Origin: an uncultured Thiotrichaceae bacterium
GTDB taxonomy: Bacteria; Pseudomonadota; Gammaproteobacteria; Thiotrichales; Thiotrichaceae
DNA: 64,000 nt
Assembly: GCA_937925855.1 (NCBI GenBank)
Contig: CALAMO010000010.1
Coordinates: 186,001 to 250,000, forward strand
Direction: 5' to 3'
Under the pieces are notes generated by a model. It ran no database searches, was not told where the DNA came from, and was given only the letters and a program-made list of their open reading frames with translations. Below, one piece after another: positions 8,735 through 17,291 of the stretch (position 1 is the stretch's first letter; the number at the start of each line of letters is the position of its first letter). The translations under genes and the position numbers were made by a program.

Positions 8735-9335
8735 TATCGTCGTTGATATAGCTCAAATTATATTCGCCGATATTATTTTATCGGGCGATAACGCGCTGGT
8801 GATTGGTATGGCTGCCGCAGGCTTATCGCCTGAACTGCGAAAGAAAGCCATCTTCATGGGTATGGCATTGGCGGCTGGGCTGCGCATTTTCTTCGCGGCG
8901 ATTGCTTCCTACCTTATCGCTATTCCCGGCATTTTGTTTTTTGGTGGTATCCTGTTGTCTTGGGTCTGCTGGCGCTTCTATCACGAACTGCGCGCCCATC
9001 AAAATAATCAGGCCGAAGATCAGGTCAAGCAATTTAAGGGCACGCCCAGGCAACAGCTATGGCAGGCAATGGTCACCATCATTATTGCCGATGTTTCGAT
9101 GTCGATCGATAATGTGCTGGCGGTGGCTGCCATTGCGCGTGACAATACCAGTATGCTAATTTTTGGTCTCGCCTTGGCGATTGCATTTATGGCATTCTTC
9201 GCAACGATGATTATGCGTATAATGACTAAATATCCCTGGTTATCCTGGGCTGGACTGATCTTCCTGATTTATCTGTCAGCAAAAATGCTGTGGGACGGTT
9301 GGCCGCAGGTCGGTGCTTTACTGGGATTGTCTTAG
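8727..9335 (+). CDS. TerC/YjbE family integral membrane protein
   Basis: This 202-residue protein has the TerC-family core: the first helix contains FADIILSGDNALVIGMAAAG with its conserved acidic residues, and a repeat of the motif in the second half reads IIIADVSMSIDNVLAVAAIA. These paired Asp-containing helices are thought to bind and move metal ions, and several TerC proteins export manganese. Length fits the short YjbE type. The start is a GTG at 8727 with a G-rich stretch about 12 bp upstream. It stands alone on the rightward strand before a TRAP operon, from which it is separated by 109 bp. Confidence 0.88.
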   Translation: MLDIVVDIAQIIFADIILSGDNALVIGMAAAGLSPELRKKAIFMGMALAAGLRIFFAAIASYLIAIPGILFFGGILLSWVCWRFYHELRAHQNNQAEDQVKQFKGTPRQQLWQAMVTIIIADVSMSIDNVLAVAAIARDNTSMLIFGLALAIAFMAFFATMIMRIMTKYPWLSWAGLIFLIYLSAKMLWDGWPQVGALLGLS

Positions 9336-9444
9336 AGCGATACTGAATAAATTTGCTGGAGGACCCCGCATGTATGCCTTCACGGGCGGGGGAGCAAGCG
9401 GTACATAATTGAGGGCATATAACGTTTAGGAGTAGGAGAAAATA

Positions 9445-10554
9445 ATGTCTGTATTATCAAAAATGACTAAAACCGTACTCAGCACTGCATTAGGCCTGGC
9501 GATTGCAGGTAGCAGTGTTGCAATGGCGGAAGTAAAGATTCGTGTGCAGTCGGTTATCCCGGCGAAGGCCGATGAAGTTCACATGCTGAATGATTTCGCG
9601 GCTGACGTTGCGGCATTAACCAACGGTGAAGTTCAGATTGAAGTTCTGCCAGCAGGCGCGGTTGTCGGCGTTAAAGAAACGCTGGACGCGGTTGATAAAG
9701 GCCTGATTGAAGGGGGCTTCGCCTGGACTCACTATTGGTCTGGTAAGCACCCTGCAGCCATGCTGTTCGGTTCTCCAGTTGCTGGTGCCGGTGTGGGTAT
9801 CGATAACATTGCTTTCGTAAGCTGGTTCCAGTACGGCGGCGGTAAAGAATTATACGACCAGCTGTGGGACGAAATGGGCATGAACATTAAAGGTTTCATG
9901 TTGCAGCCGGTTGGTCCAGAAGCACTGGGTTGGTTTAAAGAGCCCATCAACTCTATGGATGACTTCCGTAAGTACCGTTTCCGTACGCCTCCAGGTATCC
10001 CTGGCCAGACGTATAAAGACATCGGTGTTGCTTCGGTCGCGATGGGTGGCGGTGATATTCTGCCAGCACTGGAGAAAGGCACAATTGATGCGGCTGAATG
10101 GTGTTGTCCAAAGCCTGATAGCGTATTCGGCTTCCAGAAAGTGCTGAAGCACTACTACTTGCAGGGTCTGCATCAGGTGGTGGTAAACGCTGATATGTAC
10201 CTGAACAAAGACGTGTATAACAAGCTGACTGATCACCAGAAGAAAGCGCTGGAAGTGGCCGCAAATGCGTCGCTGTCAAAAGCAATGTCTTATCGCATCT
10301 ATGAAAACGGTAAAGCGCTGAAAGACCTGACTGAAAACCACGGTGTTCAGTTGCATGACACGCCTGCGGATTATTTCCCAGCGTACATGAACGCAGCTAA
10401 AGCCGCTTTGGAAAAGAACGCAGCTGAAAATGAGTTCTTCGCTAAAGTATGGCAGTCACAGAAAGACTTCGCAGCAGTTGCCGTGCCTTTCTGGGCGGGT
10501 GCGCAGGCTTCAAATGCAGCACTGGGCAAAGCGTTTGCTGATAGTGTGAAGTAA
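9445..10554 (+). CDS. TRAP transporter substrate-binding protein, DctP family
   Basis: This periplasmic solute-binding protein of 369 residues captures its ligand for the TRAP permease encoded downstream. A signal peptide with predicted cleavage after SSVAMA (residue 28) precedes the mature start EVKIRVQS. The DctP-fold motifs include a conserved Arg in the segment FRKYRFRTPPGIPGQTYKDI, where TRAP binding proteins contact a carboxylate, and GTIDAAEWCCPKPD. The sequence is closest in feel to TakP-type binding proteins of oxo acids, but the ligand is not assignable. A good ribosome site (AGGAG) precedes the ATG. A hairpin after the stop probably keeps the binding protein more abundant than the permease. 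Confidence 0.93.
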   Translation: MSVLSKMTKTVLSTALGLAIAGSSVAMAEVKIRVQSVIPAKADEVHMLNDFAADVAALTNGEVQIEVLPAGAVVGVKETLDAVDKGLIEGGFAWTHYWSGKHPAAMLFGSPVAGAGVGIDNIAFVSWFQYGGGKELYDQLWDEMGMNIKGFMLQPVGPEALGWFKEPINSMDDFRKYRFRTPPGIPGQTYKDIGVASVAMGGGDILPALEKGTIDAAEWCCPKPDSVFGFQKVLKHYYLQGLHQVVVNADMYLNKDVYNKLTDHQKKALEVAANASLSKAMSYRIYENGKALKDLTENHGVQLHDTPADYFPAYMNAAKAALEKNAAENEFFAKVWQSQKDFAAVAVPFWAGAQASNAALGKAFADSVK

Positions 10555-10606
10555 AAATTAGCAGTGTTCTGACTGGCTTAGGCCGGTAATGACACATTGC
10601 TTGCTG

Positions 10607-10638
10607 CGCCTCTTCGCGTGCTTGCGCGTGAAGAGGCG
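10607..10638 (+). terminator. Intra-operon hairpin after the TRAP binding-protein gene
   Basis: CGCCTCTTC (10607-10615) and GAAGAGGCG (10630-10638) form a perfect 9-bp stem, with further pairing GCG/CGC in the loop. It lies in the 222-bp gap between the binding protein and permease genes. There is no strong T-run, so it more likely attenuates or protects the upstream message than stops all transcription. Confidence 0.55.
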
Positions 10639-10776
10639 TTATCAAAACGACCGTGTTTCATTCTGTTAAACCGGTTTAGCCAGTATTCCCAAACCCGCCC
10701 CGTTCCATACTGTATGCGTAATGCGTAGTCTTCTGCACAGAAGATCAGGGTGGTTTTGCCGTTGGAGGAGAACATA

Positions 10777-13131
10777 ATGGCGTCTCAAGAAACTGAGATC
10801 GGCGAATTAGATATTACCGATGAACTTATTGCGGAGCGGCGTGCGGAAGAACCCGGACAAACCCCCGAAGATATGACGCCGTGGCAACGCCCAATCACCG
10901 CGTTTATTGATGTACTCAATCTCTGGGCAGGACGCATCCTCTGTCTGGCCTTAGTGCCGCTTATTTTTGTGATGGTTTTTGAGGTCTTCTCGCGCAGTAT
11001 GTTCGGCGTGTTGGCTTCTTATGATATGGCGGATACGGCCCGGGCCTGGGGTTTTGGCCCTACGCTGTGGGTCTATGATATTAGCCGTATGTTAGGTGGC
11101 GTACTGTTTATGGGGGCGGCAGGTTACGCCCTTATGCGTGGGGTACATATCCGCGCTGATTTTATTTTCCGCAACTGGAGCCCAAAGACGCAGGCGACGG
11201 TTGATGCGACTTTGTATTTATTGTTCTACTTCCCAGCGATGCTGTTTTTCTTTTGGAGTTCGCTTGAATTTGCACTGGATTCAATGGGCTTTAAAGGTTG
11301 GGATCAATTATTTGCAGAATGGGGGCGTTGGGAAGAAGCCAGCGACTCAACCTGGGCACCTTATCTGTGGCCGGCCCGTATTTTTATGCCTATTGGGGCG
11401 CTGTTATTGTTCCTCCAGGGTTTTGCTGAACTGTTCCGCGCTTTCCACCAAATGGGCAAAGCGCGCGAAGCTAAGTTTATTAAATTCTTCCCGTTTTACT
11501 TGGTAGGCCTGCTGCTTGTTACTGTTGCGGTGTTTAATCCTGACCTGTTGCCACTGGGTAAGTGGTTTGGCGCACTGTTTGGTGATCTGAGCTTATCCAA
11601 GCCAGCGATTGGTATGTGGATGCTGGGTGCGATGCTGTTCTCTATTTTTGTCGGCTTCCCGATCTCCTTCACGCTGATTTTTCTAGGCTTTGTCTTTGGT
11701 ACCTGGGGGGGCAGCAGTGACCTGACCTTCTTCCTGCTTACCTTACAGACTAACTCCACCATGTTGGATGATCAGCTGGTCGCTGTGCCGCTGTTTATCT
11801 TTATGGGGATTATGATGGAACAGGCCGGATTGATGGAGCGCCTGTTTAACGCGGTACAGATGATGATGTCGCGTACCCGTGGCGCACTGTTTATTGCGGT
11901 ACTGTTTGTGTCGATGATTTTCGCGGCGGCCACTGGCATCGTCGGAGCGTCGGTGACCATCCTCGGCATTATGGCGGCAAAAACCATGAATCGCTCGAAG
12001 TACGATGTGCGTCTGTCGGCGGGTGCAATTACGGCTGGGGGGACGCTGGGTATTTTGATTCCACCATCGATTATGCTGATTGTCATGGGGCCAGTGCTAG
12101 AAGTGCCGGTCACCGACCTGTTCCGGGCGGCGATCATTCCAGGCATTATGCTGGCAGGTCTGTACATGCTGTATACCATTGGGCGTTGCCTGCTGAATCC
12201 TAATCTTGGCCCCATTTTGCCAGAAGACGAGCAGCCCGAAACCTCGCCGTTTTATGCCTTAGAAGTGATGCTGGTGCTGGCGGCTTTGGGTATCTTTACC
12301 TGGTTGTGCGTGCTGGGCGTGGGCGGTTCGTTGGCCTTCTTCCCGTTTGCCGGTCTGCTGATTCCGCTGTTGTGGGTAGGTTTCATGTTTGCCGTGTTTA
12401 AGTGGTCGCGAGTAGCGAAGCCGAACGGCTTTTACTTCTCAGATCTGTGGTATGAGTTCTTTATGGGCTTGGTGCCGCCGACGGTACTGATTGCGTTTGC
12501 GCTGGGTTCGATTCTGATGGGCTTTGCCACACCGGCTGAAGCAGCGGCCTGCGGTGCCTTTGGTTCTATGTTGCTCTCGCTGGCCTACCGTAAATTCACC
12601 ATTCCGGGGATGTATGAGGCGCTGATTAAGACCTTGGAAATCACCGTGCTGATTATGTTCCTGGTGGCAGCGTCTAACTTCTTTGGAGCCGTGTTCTCGA
12701 ACCTGGGCACGCCGAAGATGCTGACTGAGCTGCTGCTGTCGATGGATATGTCTGCTTGGGCCACGCTATTCCTGATTCTTGCGCTGATCTTCCTATTGGG
12801 TTGGCCGCTGGAGTGGGTGCCGATTGTGTTGATTATTGTGCCGATTCTATTGCCGGTGGTGGAAACGCTGGGTGAAGACTTTGGCCTTAATCGTACTGAT
12901 TTGCTGGTCTGGTTTGCGATCCTAGTGGCGGTGAACCTCCAAACCGCCTGGCTGAGCCCGCCTGTGGCCTTGTCCGCCTACTTCCTGAAGGGAGTGGTGC
13001 CACAGTGGGATCTGAAGGATATTTATCTCGGTATGATGCAGTTCATGGTAATCCAGCTGATTGGTTTGCTGTTGATTGTCGTCTTCCCACAGATTGCGCT
13101 GTGGTTGCCTAATTTGATTTACGGGAATTAG
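10777..13131 (+). CDS. TRAP transporter fused permease, DctQ-DctM
   Basis: This single protein of 784 residues joins the small (DctQ, about residues 35-215) and large (DctM, about residues 235-784) permease subunits of a TRAP transporter, which uses an ion gradient to import the ligand delivered by the binding protein. The DctM part shows LDDQLVAVPLFIFMGIMMEQ, GALFIAVLFVSMIFAAATGI and GGTLGILIPPSIMLIVMGPV, all typical. The frame opens at 10750, but the ATG at 10777 follows GGAGGAG at the right distance and is the better start. A hydrophilic acidic N-terminal tail of about 30 residues precedes the first helix. A downstream IclR gene may control the system. Confidence 0.93.
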   Translation: MASQETEIGELDITDELIAERRAEEPGQTPEDMTPWQRPITAFIDVLNLWAGRILCLALVPLIFVMVFEVFSRSMFGVLASYDMADTARAWGFGPTLWVYDISRMLGGVLFMGAAGYALMRGVHIRADFIFRNWSPKTQATVDATLYLLFYFPAMLFFFWSSLEFALDSMGFKGWDQLFAEWGRWEEASDSTWAPYLWPARIFMPIGALLLFLQGFAELFRAFHQMGKAREAKFIKFFPFYLVGLLLVTVAVFNPDLLPLGKWFGALFGDLSLSKPAIGMWMLGAMLFSIFVGFPISFTLIFLGFVFGTWGGSSDLTFFLLTLQTNSTMLDDQLVAVPLFIFMGIMMEQAGLMERLFNAVQMMMSRTRGALFIAVLFVSMIFAAATGIVGASVTILGIMAAKTMNRSKYDVRLSAGAITAGGTLGILIPPSIMLIVMGPVLEVPVTDLFRAAIIPGIMLAGLYMLYTIGRCLLNPNLGPILPEDEQPETSPFYALEVMLVLAALGIFTWLCVLGVGGSLAFFPFAGLLIPLLWVGFMFAVFKWSRVAKPNGFYFSDLWYEFFMGLVPPTVLIAFALGSILMGFATPAEAAACGAFGSMLLSLAYRKFTIPGMYEALIKTLEITVLIMFLVAASNFFGAVFSNLGTPKMLTELLLSMDMSAWATLFLILALIFLLGWPLEWVPIVLIIVPILLPVVETLGEDFGLNRTDLLVWFAILVAVNLQTAWLSPPVALSAYFLKGVVPQWDLKDIYLGMMQFMVIQLIGLLLIVVFPQIALWLPNLIYGN

Positions 13132-13165
13132 CGCAGACGGCACTGGCTGAGAAAACCTCGCCACA

Positions 13166-13195
13166 GGCTCTGCTTGGCTACTGCTGAGCAGGGCC
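13166..13195 (+). terminator. Hairpin downstream of the TRAP permease gene
   Basis: GGCTCTGCT (13166-13174) pairs with AGCAGGGCC (13187-13195) through nine positions, one of them G-T. It is followed by TATTGG rather than a T-run. It is a plausible but weak end for the TRAP transcript before the IclR gene. Confidence 0.4.
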
Positions 13196-13320
13196 TATTG
13201 GCACACCGTGAGCCTGTTGCTTTAATGTGCAGGCTTCTCGGTTTGCAGATGGGGCTGTCTAGCGCCGTGCTGTCATCAGTTAATCAATAGTTTGAAAAAG
13301 TTAGGTAACGCTGCAATCTA

Positions 13321-14082
13321 ATGAACGATACTTCTAAAAATTCAGCGCTGTTTCGTGGTATAGCCATTATGCAGGCGATCGCCCATTCAACCCGCGGCCT
13401 GTCCATCGCTGAGCTAGTGGAAACGATCAATTTACCTAAGCCAACCGTGCATCGTATTGCCACGCAGTTAGAGCGCGAAGGCTATCTACAGCGTGATCCG
13501 GTGAATAAACGTTTTACCATTGGCGCCACGCTGAAAACACTGTCGCTGTCGATTCTGGCAAACAGTTCGGTGGGCGCGCCCCGGCATGCGATTCTAGAAG
13601 CGCTGGCGAATGAGGTGGGTGAAACCTGTAACTGTACGATGCGGGACGGTAATCACACCGTGTATTTTGATCGGGTGGAGTGTAACTGGCCGATTAAAAT
13701 TAACTTACACCCCGGTTCTCGCCTGCCGCTGCATGCGACAGCGAGTGGCAAGCTGTTTTTGGCTCATATGAAGCCGCGTGAGCGGCGGCGTTTATTGCAG
13801 GCGGCTCCTCTCTCGCAGAACACCCCACAGACGCAGACTGACACAGAGCTGCTGGAATTAGAACTGCGGCGCGTGAAGGAGGAAGGGGTCAGCTATGATA
13901 ATGAGGAGCTGTTCACCGGCATGGTGGCGGTTGCGGTGCCGGTGTTTGACCAGCAGCAGCGGATTTGCTTTACCGTAGCGGTGCACGCCCCAACCGCCCG
14001 GCAGCAGCTTGATGATCTACGGCAGCATATACCGGCGCTACAGCGTGCAGCAGATGCGCTGGCGGCGAATTATTGTAGCTGA
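13321..14082 (+). CDS. IclR family transcriptional regulator
   Basis: This 253-residue protein has an N-terminal winged helix-turn-helix (about residues 8-72, LSIAELVETINLPKPTVHRI then LEREGYLQRD) and a C-terminal IclR effector-binding domain with CNCTMRDGNHTVYFDRVE and the typical LPLHATASGKLFLAHM. IclR proteins repress or activate catabolic and uptake genes in response to small ligands. It follows the TRAP permease in the same direction after 189 bp and is likely to regulate that operon. The ATG at 13321 lacks an obvious ribosome site. Its ligand is unknown, but may be the TRAP substrate. Confidence 0.92.
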   Translation: MNDTSKNSALFRGIAIMQAIAHSTRGLSIAELVETINLPKPTVHRIATQLEREGYLQRDPVNKRFTIGATLKTLSLSILANSSVGAPRHAILEALANEVGETCNCTMRDGNHTVYFDRVECNWPIKINLHPGSRLPLHATASGKLFLAHMKPRERRRLLQAAPLSQNTPQTQTDTELLELELRRVKEEGVSYDNEELFTGMVAVAVPVFDQQQRICFTVAVHAPTARQQLDDLRQHIPALQRAADALAANYCS

Positions 14083-14125
14083 ATGAATCTAGTCTAGTCT
14101 GGGCTGGCCGACTCAAGGCGAGCCT

Positions 14126-14938
14126 CTAAGGCGCAAAACGTTCCCCCAGAAAATCAAACAGCTCACCGGAATCTTCCTGTCGTAGCTGCGCCATTACGTT
14201 AATCAGCTGCGCTGCGCTATAGGCCGGTGTGTGTAAATGCTCCGGCCTGACATTGCGTTGAAACGGTGCTGATAAGGCGGTTGCCGTGGTGCCGGGCTGT
14301 AAACCGGTCACGATCACGGGGCGTTTTTGGCGCGCCAACTCAAGCGCAAAGTTCTTAATTAGCATATTCAGTGCGGCCTTCGACGTGCGATAGCTGTGCC
14401 AGCCACCGAGTCGATTATCGCTGATGCTCCCGACCCGGGCCGATAACACGCCGATATTCAGGGTGTGCGCCTTGGGTATTTGTGATAACAGTGCCTTGAC
14501 CAACAGCGCAGGGCCAACTGCATTCAGCTGGTAGGCGCGCAGCAGGTGTGCGGGGTCCAAGCTGCGAAAAGTTTTTTCGGGCTGCTGCTGCTCATCATGC
14601 AGCCAACCGGTGGCGATAAACACCCAGTCCGGCAGCTGTTCACTTTTGAGCGATTGCACGGCCTGCTGCAAACTGGCTTCATCCAGTAAATCAAACGCCA
14701 GTTCCAGCACGCTGTGAGCCATGGGTTCCAAGTGTGCAGGCGTTCGCGCCAGACGAATGAGCTCAATGTTGGGATAACGCACGACCAGCTGCTGACAGAA
14801 AGCCTGCCCAATGCCACCGGATGCGCCAGCAACCAGCACCCGCCGTGGGGCGGTGGTGCTAGTGGCGGAGCGTGTTAAAATCGAGCGAGCGGTCTGTGGG
14901 GGGGTGGCCGGTGACTGGGTGGATGTTGATCTATTCAT
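14126..14938 (-). CDS. SDR family oxidoreductase (C-factor-like)
   Basis: This 270-residue short-chain dehydrogenase has the nucleotide-binding motif GASGGIGQAF at residues 38-47 and a YRTSK active-site motif, with the Ser provided by SARVGS upstream. The family uses NAD(P)H on carbonyl or alcohol substrates. About 32 polar residues (Ser/Thr-rich) precede the first beta strand, so the true start could be further in, although the ATG at 14936-14938 overlaps the stop of the DCC gene as ATGA and is well supported. It is the last gene of a leftward photolyase-DCC-SDR operon. The substrate is not known. Confidence 0.85.
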   Translation of the reverse strand: MNRSTSTQSPATPPQTARSILTRSATSTTAPRRVLVAGASGGIGQAFCQQLVVRYPNIELIRLARTPAHLEPMAHSVLELAFDLLDEASLQQAVQSLKSEQLPDWVFIATGWLHDEQQQPEKTFRSLDPAHLLRAYQLNAVGPALLVKALLSQIPKAHTLNIGVLSARVGSISDNRLGGWHSYRTSKAALNMLIKNFALELARQKRPVIVTGLQPGTTATALSAPFQRNVRPEHLHTPAYSAAQLINVMAQLRQEDSGELFDFLGERFAP

Positions 14939-15327
14939 GACAGGCGCTTTTTTCCAGTGAGCGGCAGGCGATAATATGCAAATAGCCGATAGCCATATTC
15001 CATGAGCGTAAGCAAGAAGGGTACTTTCTCAACCACCAGCGCCAGCCGTCGGTAATAAGGTAGTTTTTTCCATACGAGGAGGAAGCCCCGCACCCCGGTT
15101 TGTATTTGCTGGTCGGCTCCCATCACATGAATACGCGCCATCGCTTGGGGATAGGTGATGCCAGCTGCCGCGAGCTTGTCCTGTTCCTGCGTAATATCGA
15201 CCCACTCGATGTGGCCCGCTTTGTCCAGCTTTTTCATGGCTTTGATTTCTACGTTGCAAATCGGGCATTCGCCGTCGTGAAAGCACACGACCTTTGCGTT
15301 TTGCCCAGCTACGGTGTGTGCTGTCAT
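14935..15327 (-). CDS. DCC family thiol-disulfide oxidoreductase-like protein (DUF393)
   Basis: The 130-residue protein carries the family motif DGECPICNVE, with cysteines 21 and 24 as the redox-like CxxC pair following an Asp-Gly. DCC (DUF393) proteins are predicted thioredoxin-like proteins without a settled function. It overlaps the photolyase stop by one base (TAATG) and the SDR start by four (ATGA), so the three genes are tightly coupled. The association with a photolyase recurs in gammaproteobacteria, from which I infer a shared role in light or oxidative damage. Confidence 0.88.
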   Translation of the reverse strand: MTAHTVAGQNAKVVCFHDGECPICNVEIKAMKKLDKAGHIEWVDITQEQDKLAAAGITYPQAMARIHVMGADQQIQTGVRGFLLVWKKLPYYRRLALVVEKVPFLLTLMEYGYRLFAYYRLPLTGKKRLS

Positions 15328-16859
15328 TAGAATAATTCCATCTGTTGAGTGTTGCTGGTGGATGCGACTGGGCGGCGTCTAGTGCGGCGTTTGCGGCTGC
15401 CGTGTTTTTCATTCAGCGCCTGGGCCTGCGCGCGGAAATCGGGGTGATGTTTGCGCAGTTCGCTGAATTGGGCGCGGGCATAGCGGACGGCCTGCATATG
15501 GTCGACAATCGGCGTGGGATAGTGCGTGCCAATAATGCAGCCCACCTCCTGTTGGAGTGACCACGGCATGCCCCACGGTTCGTGAATAAACTCAGTCGGT
15601 ACCCGCGCTAGCTCTGGCAGCCAGCGGCGGATGAAAATTCCCTGTGCGTCCTGATCCTGTGACTGTTTGACCGGGTTATACATGCGTAGCGCATTAATGC
15701 CGCTGGTGCCGGACTGCATCTGTATCTGGCAGTAGTGTATCCCCGGTTCGTAATCCGTAAAACACTGGGCGAGGTGCCAGGCTGGTTTTTGCCAGTGCAG
15801 CCACAGCTGATAGGCCGCAAAGGCCACCAGCATGGCGCGCATCCGAAAATTCAGCCAGCCGGTTTGGCGCAGCGAACGCATGCAGGCATCAATAAAGGGA
15901 AACCCGGTCGTACCGCTTTGCCAAGCCTCAAAATGCGCCTGATTAAAGCGGGCTTCGCGCAGGCCTTGGAGCGCGGGAATCATGGGTTCGCGCTCAAAAC
16001 GAATGTCGGTTTCCAGTTTTTGAATGAAATGACAGTGCCAGTGCAGGCGCGCATCAAACGAGCGCAGCGAACGTTTCCACGGTTTATCCAGCTCGGCATA
16101 TTCGAGCATATTGCGCAGCTTCTGTGTCACTTCACGCACTGAAACCGTGCCATAGGCCAGATGCGGGCTGAGGCGAGAACAGCTCTGTGCCGCGCTCAGC
16201 GGCGAGGACATGCCGTAACTATAGCTACGGCCACGCTCGCGCAGAAAACTGCCCAGCAGACTTAAGGCTGCCCGCCGTCCACCGCTTTGCAGCAGGCCGG
16301 ATTCATTGGCTTCCAGTACGCTGCCGAGCTGATCGGGTAAGCGTTGCTGTGGCGGTAAAATTTTCAGCTGCGCCAAGCGCGTTGGGGCCAGTACGCGCTC
16401 CTGACGCATGAAGCGTTCCCACTGTCCGGCCCAGCCTTCACGGTCACGCAGGCGGCGCACCGCGCCATAGGGTTGATACTCCTGCCAGACAACCGCATGT
16501 TGTTGGCACCATTGCCCGACCTGTTGGTCGCGGGCAAATGTCCATTGATTACCGCTTTCCTGGTGGCTGTATAAACCGGCGATGGTGTAATGCTGCTGTA
16601 GCGTGGCGAGTACTTCGATGACCGTGCCCTGCATTTTGATAAGGCCCTGACCGAGGCGCACCAGCGCGGTATTTAACTCATGCAGGGACTGACGCACAAA
16701 TTGCCACTGGCGCGCTGAAGTATCCGCTAAGGCCCAGTAATCGGGTTCAATCACATACAGGGGCAGCACCGCACCACGACTGGCGGCGACGCAAAGCGGC
16801 GCGTGATCATGCACCCGCAGATCACGCTTAAACCAGACGATATGGACGCTGGGTTTCAT
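15327..16859 (-). CDS. Cryptochrome/deoxyribodipyrimidine photolyase family protein
   Basis: This flavoprotein of about 510 residues belongs to the photolyase/cryptochrome family, which uses FAD and blue light to repair pyrimidine dimers or to sense light. The N-terminal antenna domain starts VHIVWFKRDLRVHDHAPL. The FAD-binding C-terminal half has the helical core with GTTGFPFIDACMRSLRQTGW, WLNFRMRAMLVAFAAY and ALRMYNPVKQSQDQD. The frame opens at 16904, but the ATG at 16857-16859 (MKPSVH) places the conserved strand at the N-terminus and is preferred. The tail after the core is basic (KHGSRKRRTRRRP). Repair versus signalling function cannot be told from sequence alone. Confidence 0.9.
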   Translation of the reverse strand: MKPSVHIVWFKRDLRVHDHAPLCVAASRGAVLPLYVIEPDYWALADTSARQWQFVRQSLHELNTALVRLGQGLIKMQGTVIEVLATLQQHYTIAGLYSHQESGNQWTFARDQQVGQWCQQHAVVWQEYQPYGAVRRLRDREGWAGQWERFMRQERVLAPTRLAQLKILPPQQRLPDQLGSVLEANESGLLQSGGRRAALSLLGSFLRERGRSYSYGMSSPLSAAQSCSRLSPHLAYGTVSVREVTQKLRNMLEYAELDKPWKRSLRSFDARLHWHCHFIQKLETDIRFEREPMIPALQGLREARFNQAHFEAWQSGTTGFPFIDACMRSLRQTGWLNFRMRAMLVAFAAYQLWLHWQKPAWHLAQCFTDYEPGIHYCQIQMQSGTSGINALRMYNPVKQSQDQDAQGIFIRRWLPELARVPTEFIHEPWGMPWSLQQEVGCIIGTHYPTPIVDHMQAVRYARAQFSELRKHHPDFRAQAQALNEKHGSRKRRTRRRPVASTSNTQQMELF

Positions 16860-17125
16860 AAAGGCCCGCTGTGCTGAGAATAGGTCATGCGCGCTATCAT
16901 ACAAGAGTGGCTGCTGGCGTAAAAAAGGCAGGAGGCGCGGTGGGTTTATCCGGGGTGTCGCTGCTGCGGCTAGGCCTTAAAGCATAGGGTCAGTCCGGCA
17001 GTATCCGCGTTTATGCCGCTATCTGTGTCAGTGGGGCACACTATTGTTAAAAGTCGCTGTTTATCTGGGCCAAATTTCCATAAAATCCAGGTACTCAAAT
17101 CAAGATAAGCTTAAGGAGAAATAAC

Positions 17126-17290
17126 ATGGCTGCCTGTCCTGTTTGTGATGCTGAAGTAGAAATTGCTGCTGACACCGTTGTGGGTGAACTGATGAGCTGC
17201 GATGACTGTGGCTGTGAGCTGGAGGTGACCGCACTTGACCCGGCGACGCTGGCGGAAGCCCCAGAAGCGGGTGAAGACTGGGGCCAATAG
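17126..17290 (+). CDS. lysW: LysW-type amino-group carrier protein ending in Gln
   Basis: This 54-residue acidic protein is an amino-group carrier of the LysW family. In known pathways the substrate amino group is linked to the side-chain carboxyl of the carrier's C-terminal glutamate, then phosphorylated, reduced, transaminated and released. The zinc-knuckle cysteines are C4-x2-C7 and C25-x2-C28, followed by the family core [12 protein letters not shown] and a C-terminal EDWG. The last codon before TAG is CAA, so the protein ends EDWGQ rather than the usual EDWGE. A strong ribosome site (TAAGGAG, 17111-17117) precedes the ATG. The gene starts the operon with lysX, lysY, an amidotransferase, lysZ and lysJ homologues. 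The Gln end is discussed under findings. Confidence 0.95.
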   Translation: MAACPVCDAEVEIAADTVVGELMSCDDCGCELEVTALDPATLAEAPEAGEDWGQ

Positions 17291-17291
17291 G

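Noticed and set aside
9364-9391. Terminator after the TerC gene
   Set aside because: CCCCGC and GCGGGG can pair over six bases with a long loop, but there is no T-run and it is too weak to call.
13199-13214. Sigma-54 promoter before the IclR gene
   Set aside because: TGGCAC is present, but the -12 element reads GAGC instead of TTGC at the required spacing.
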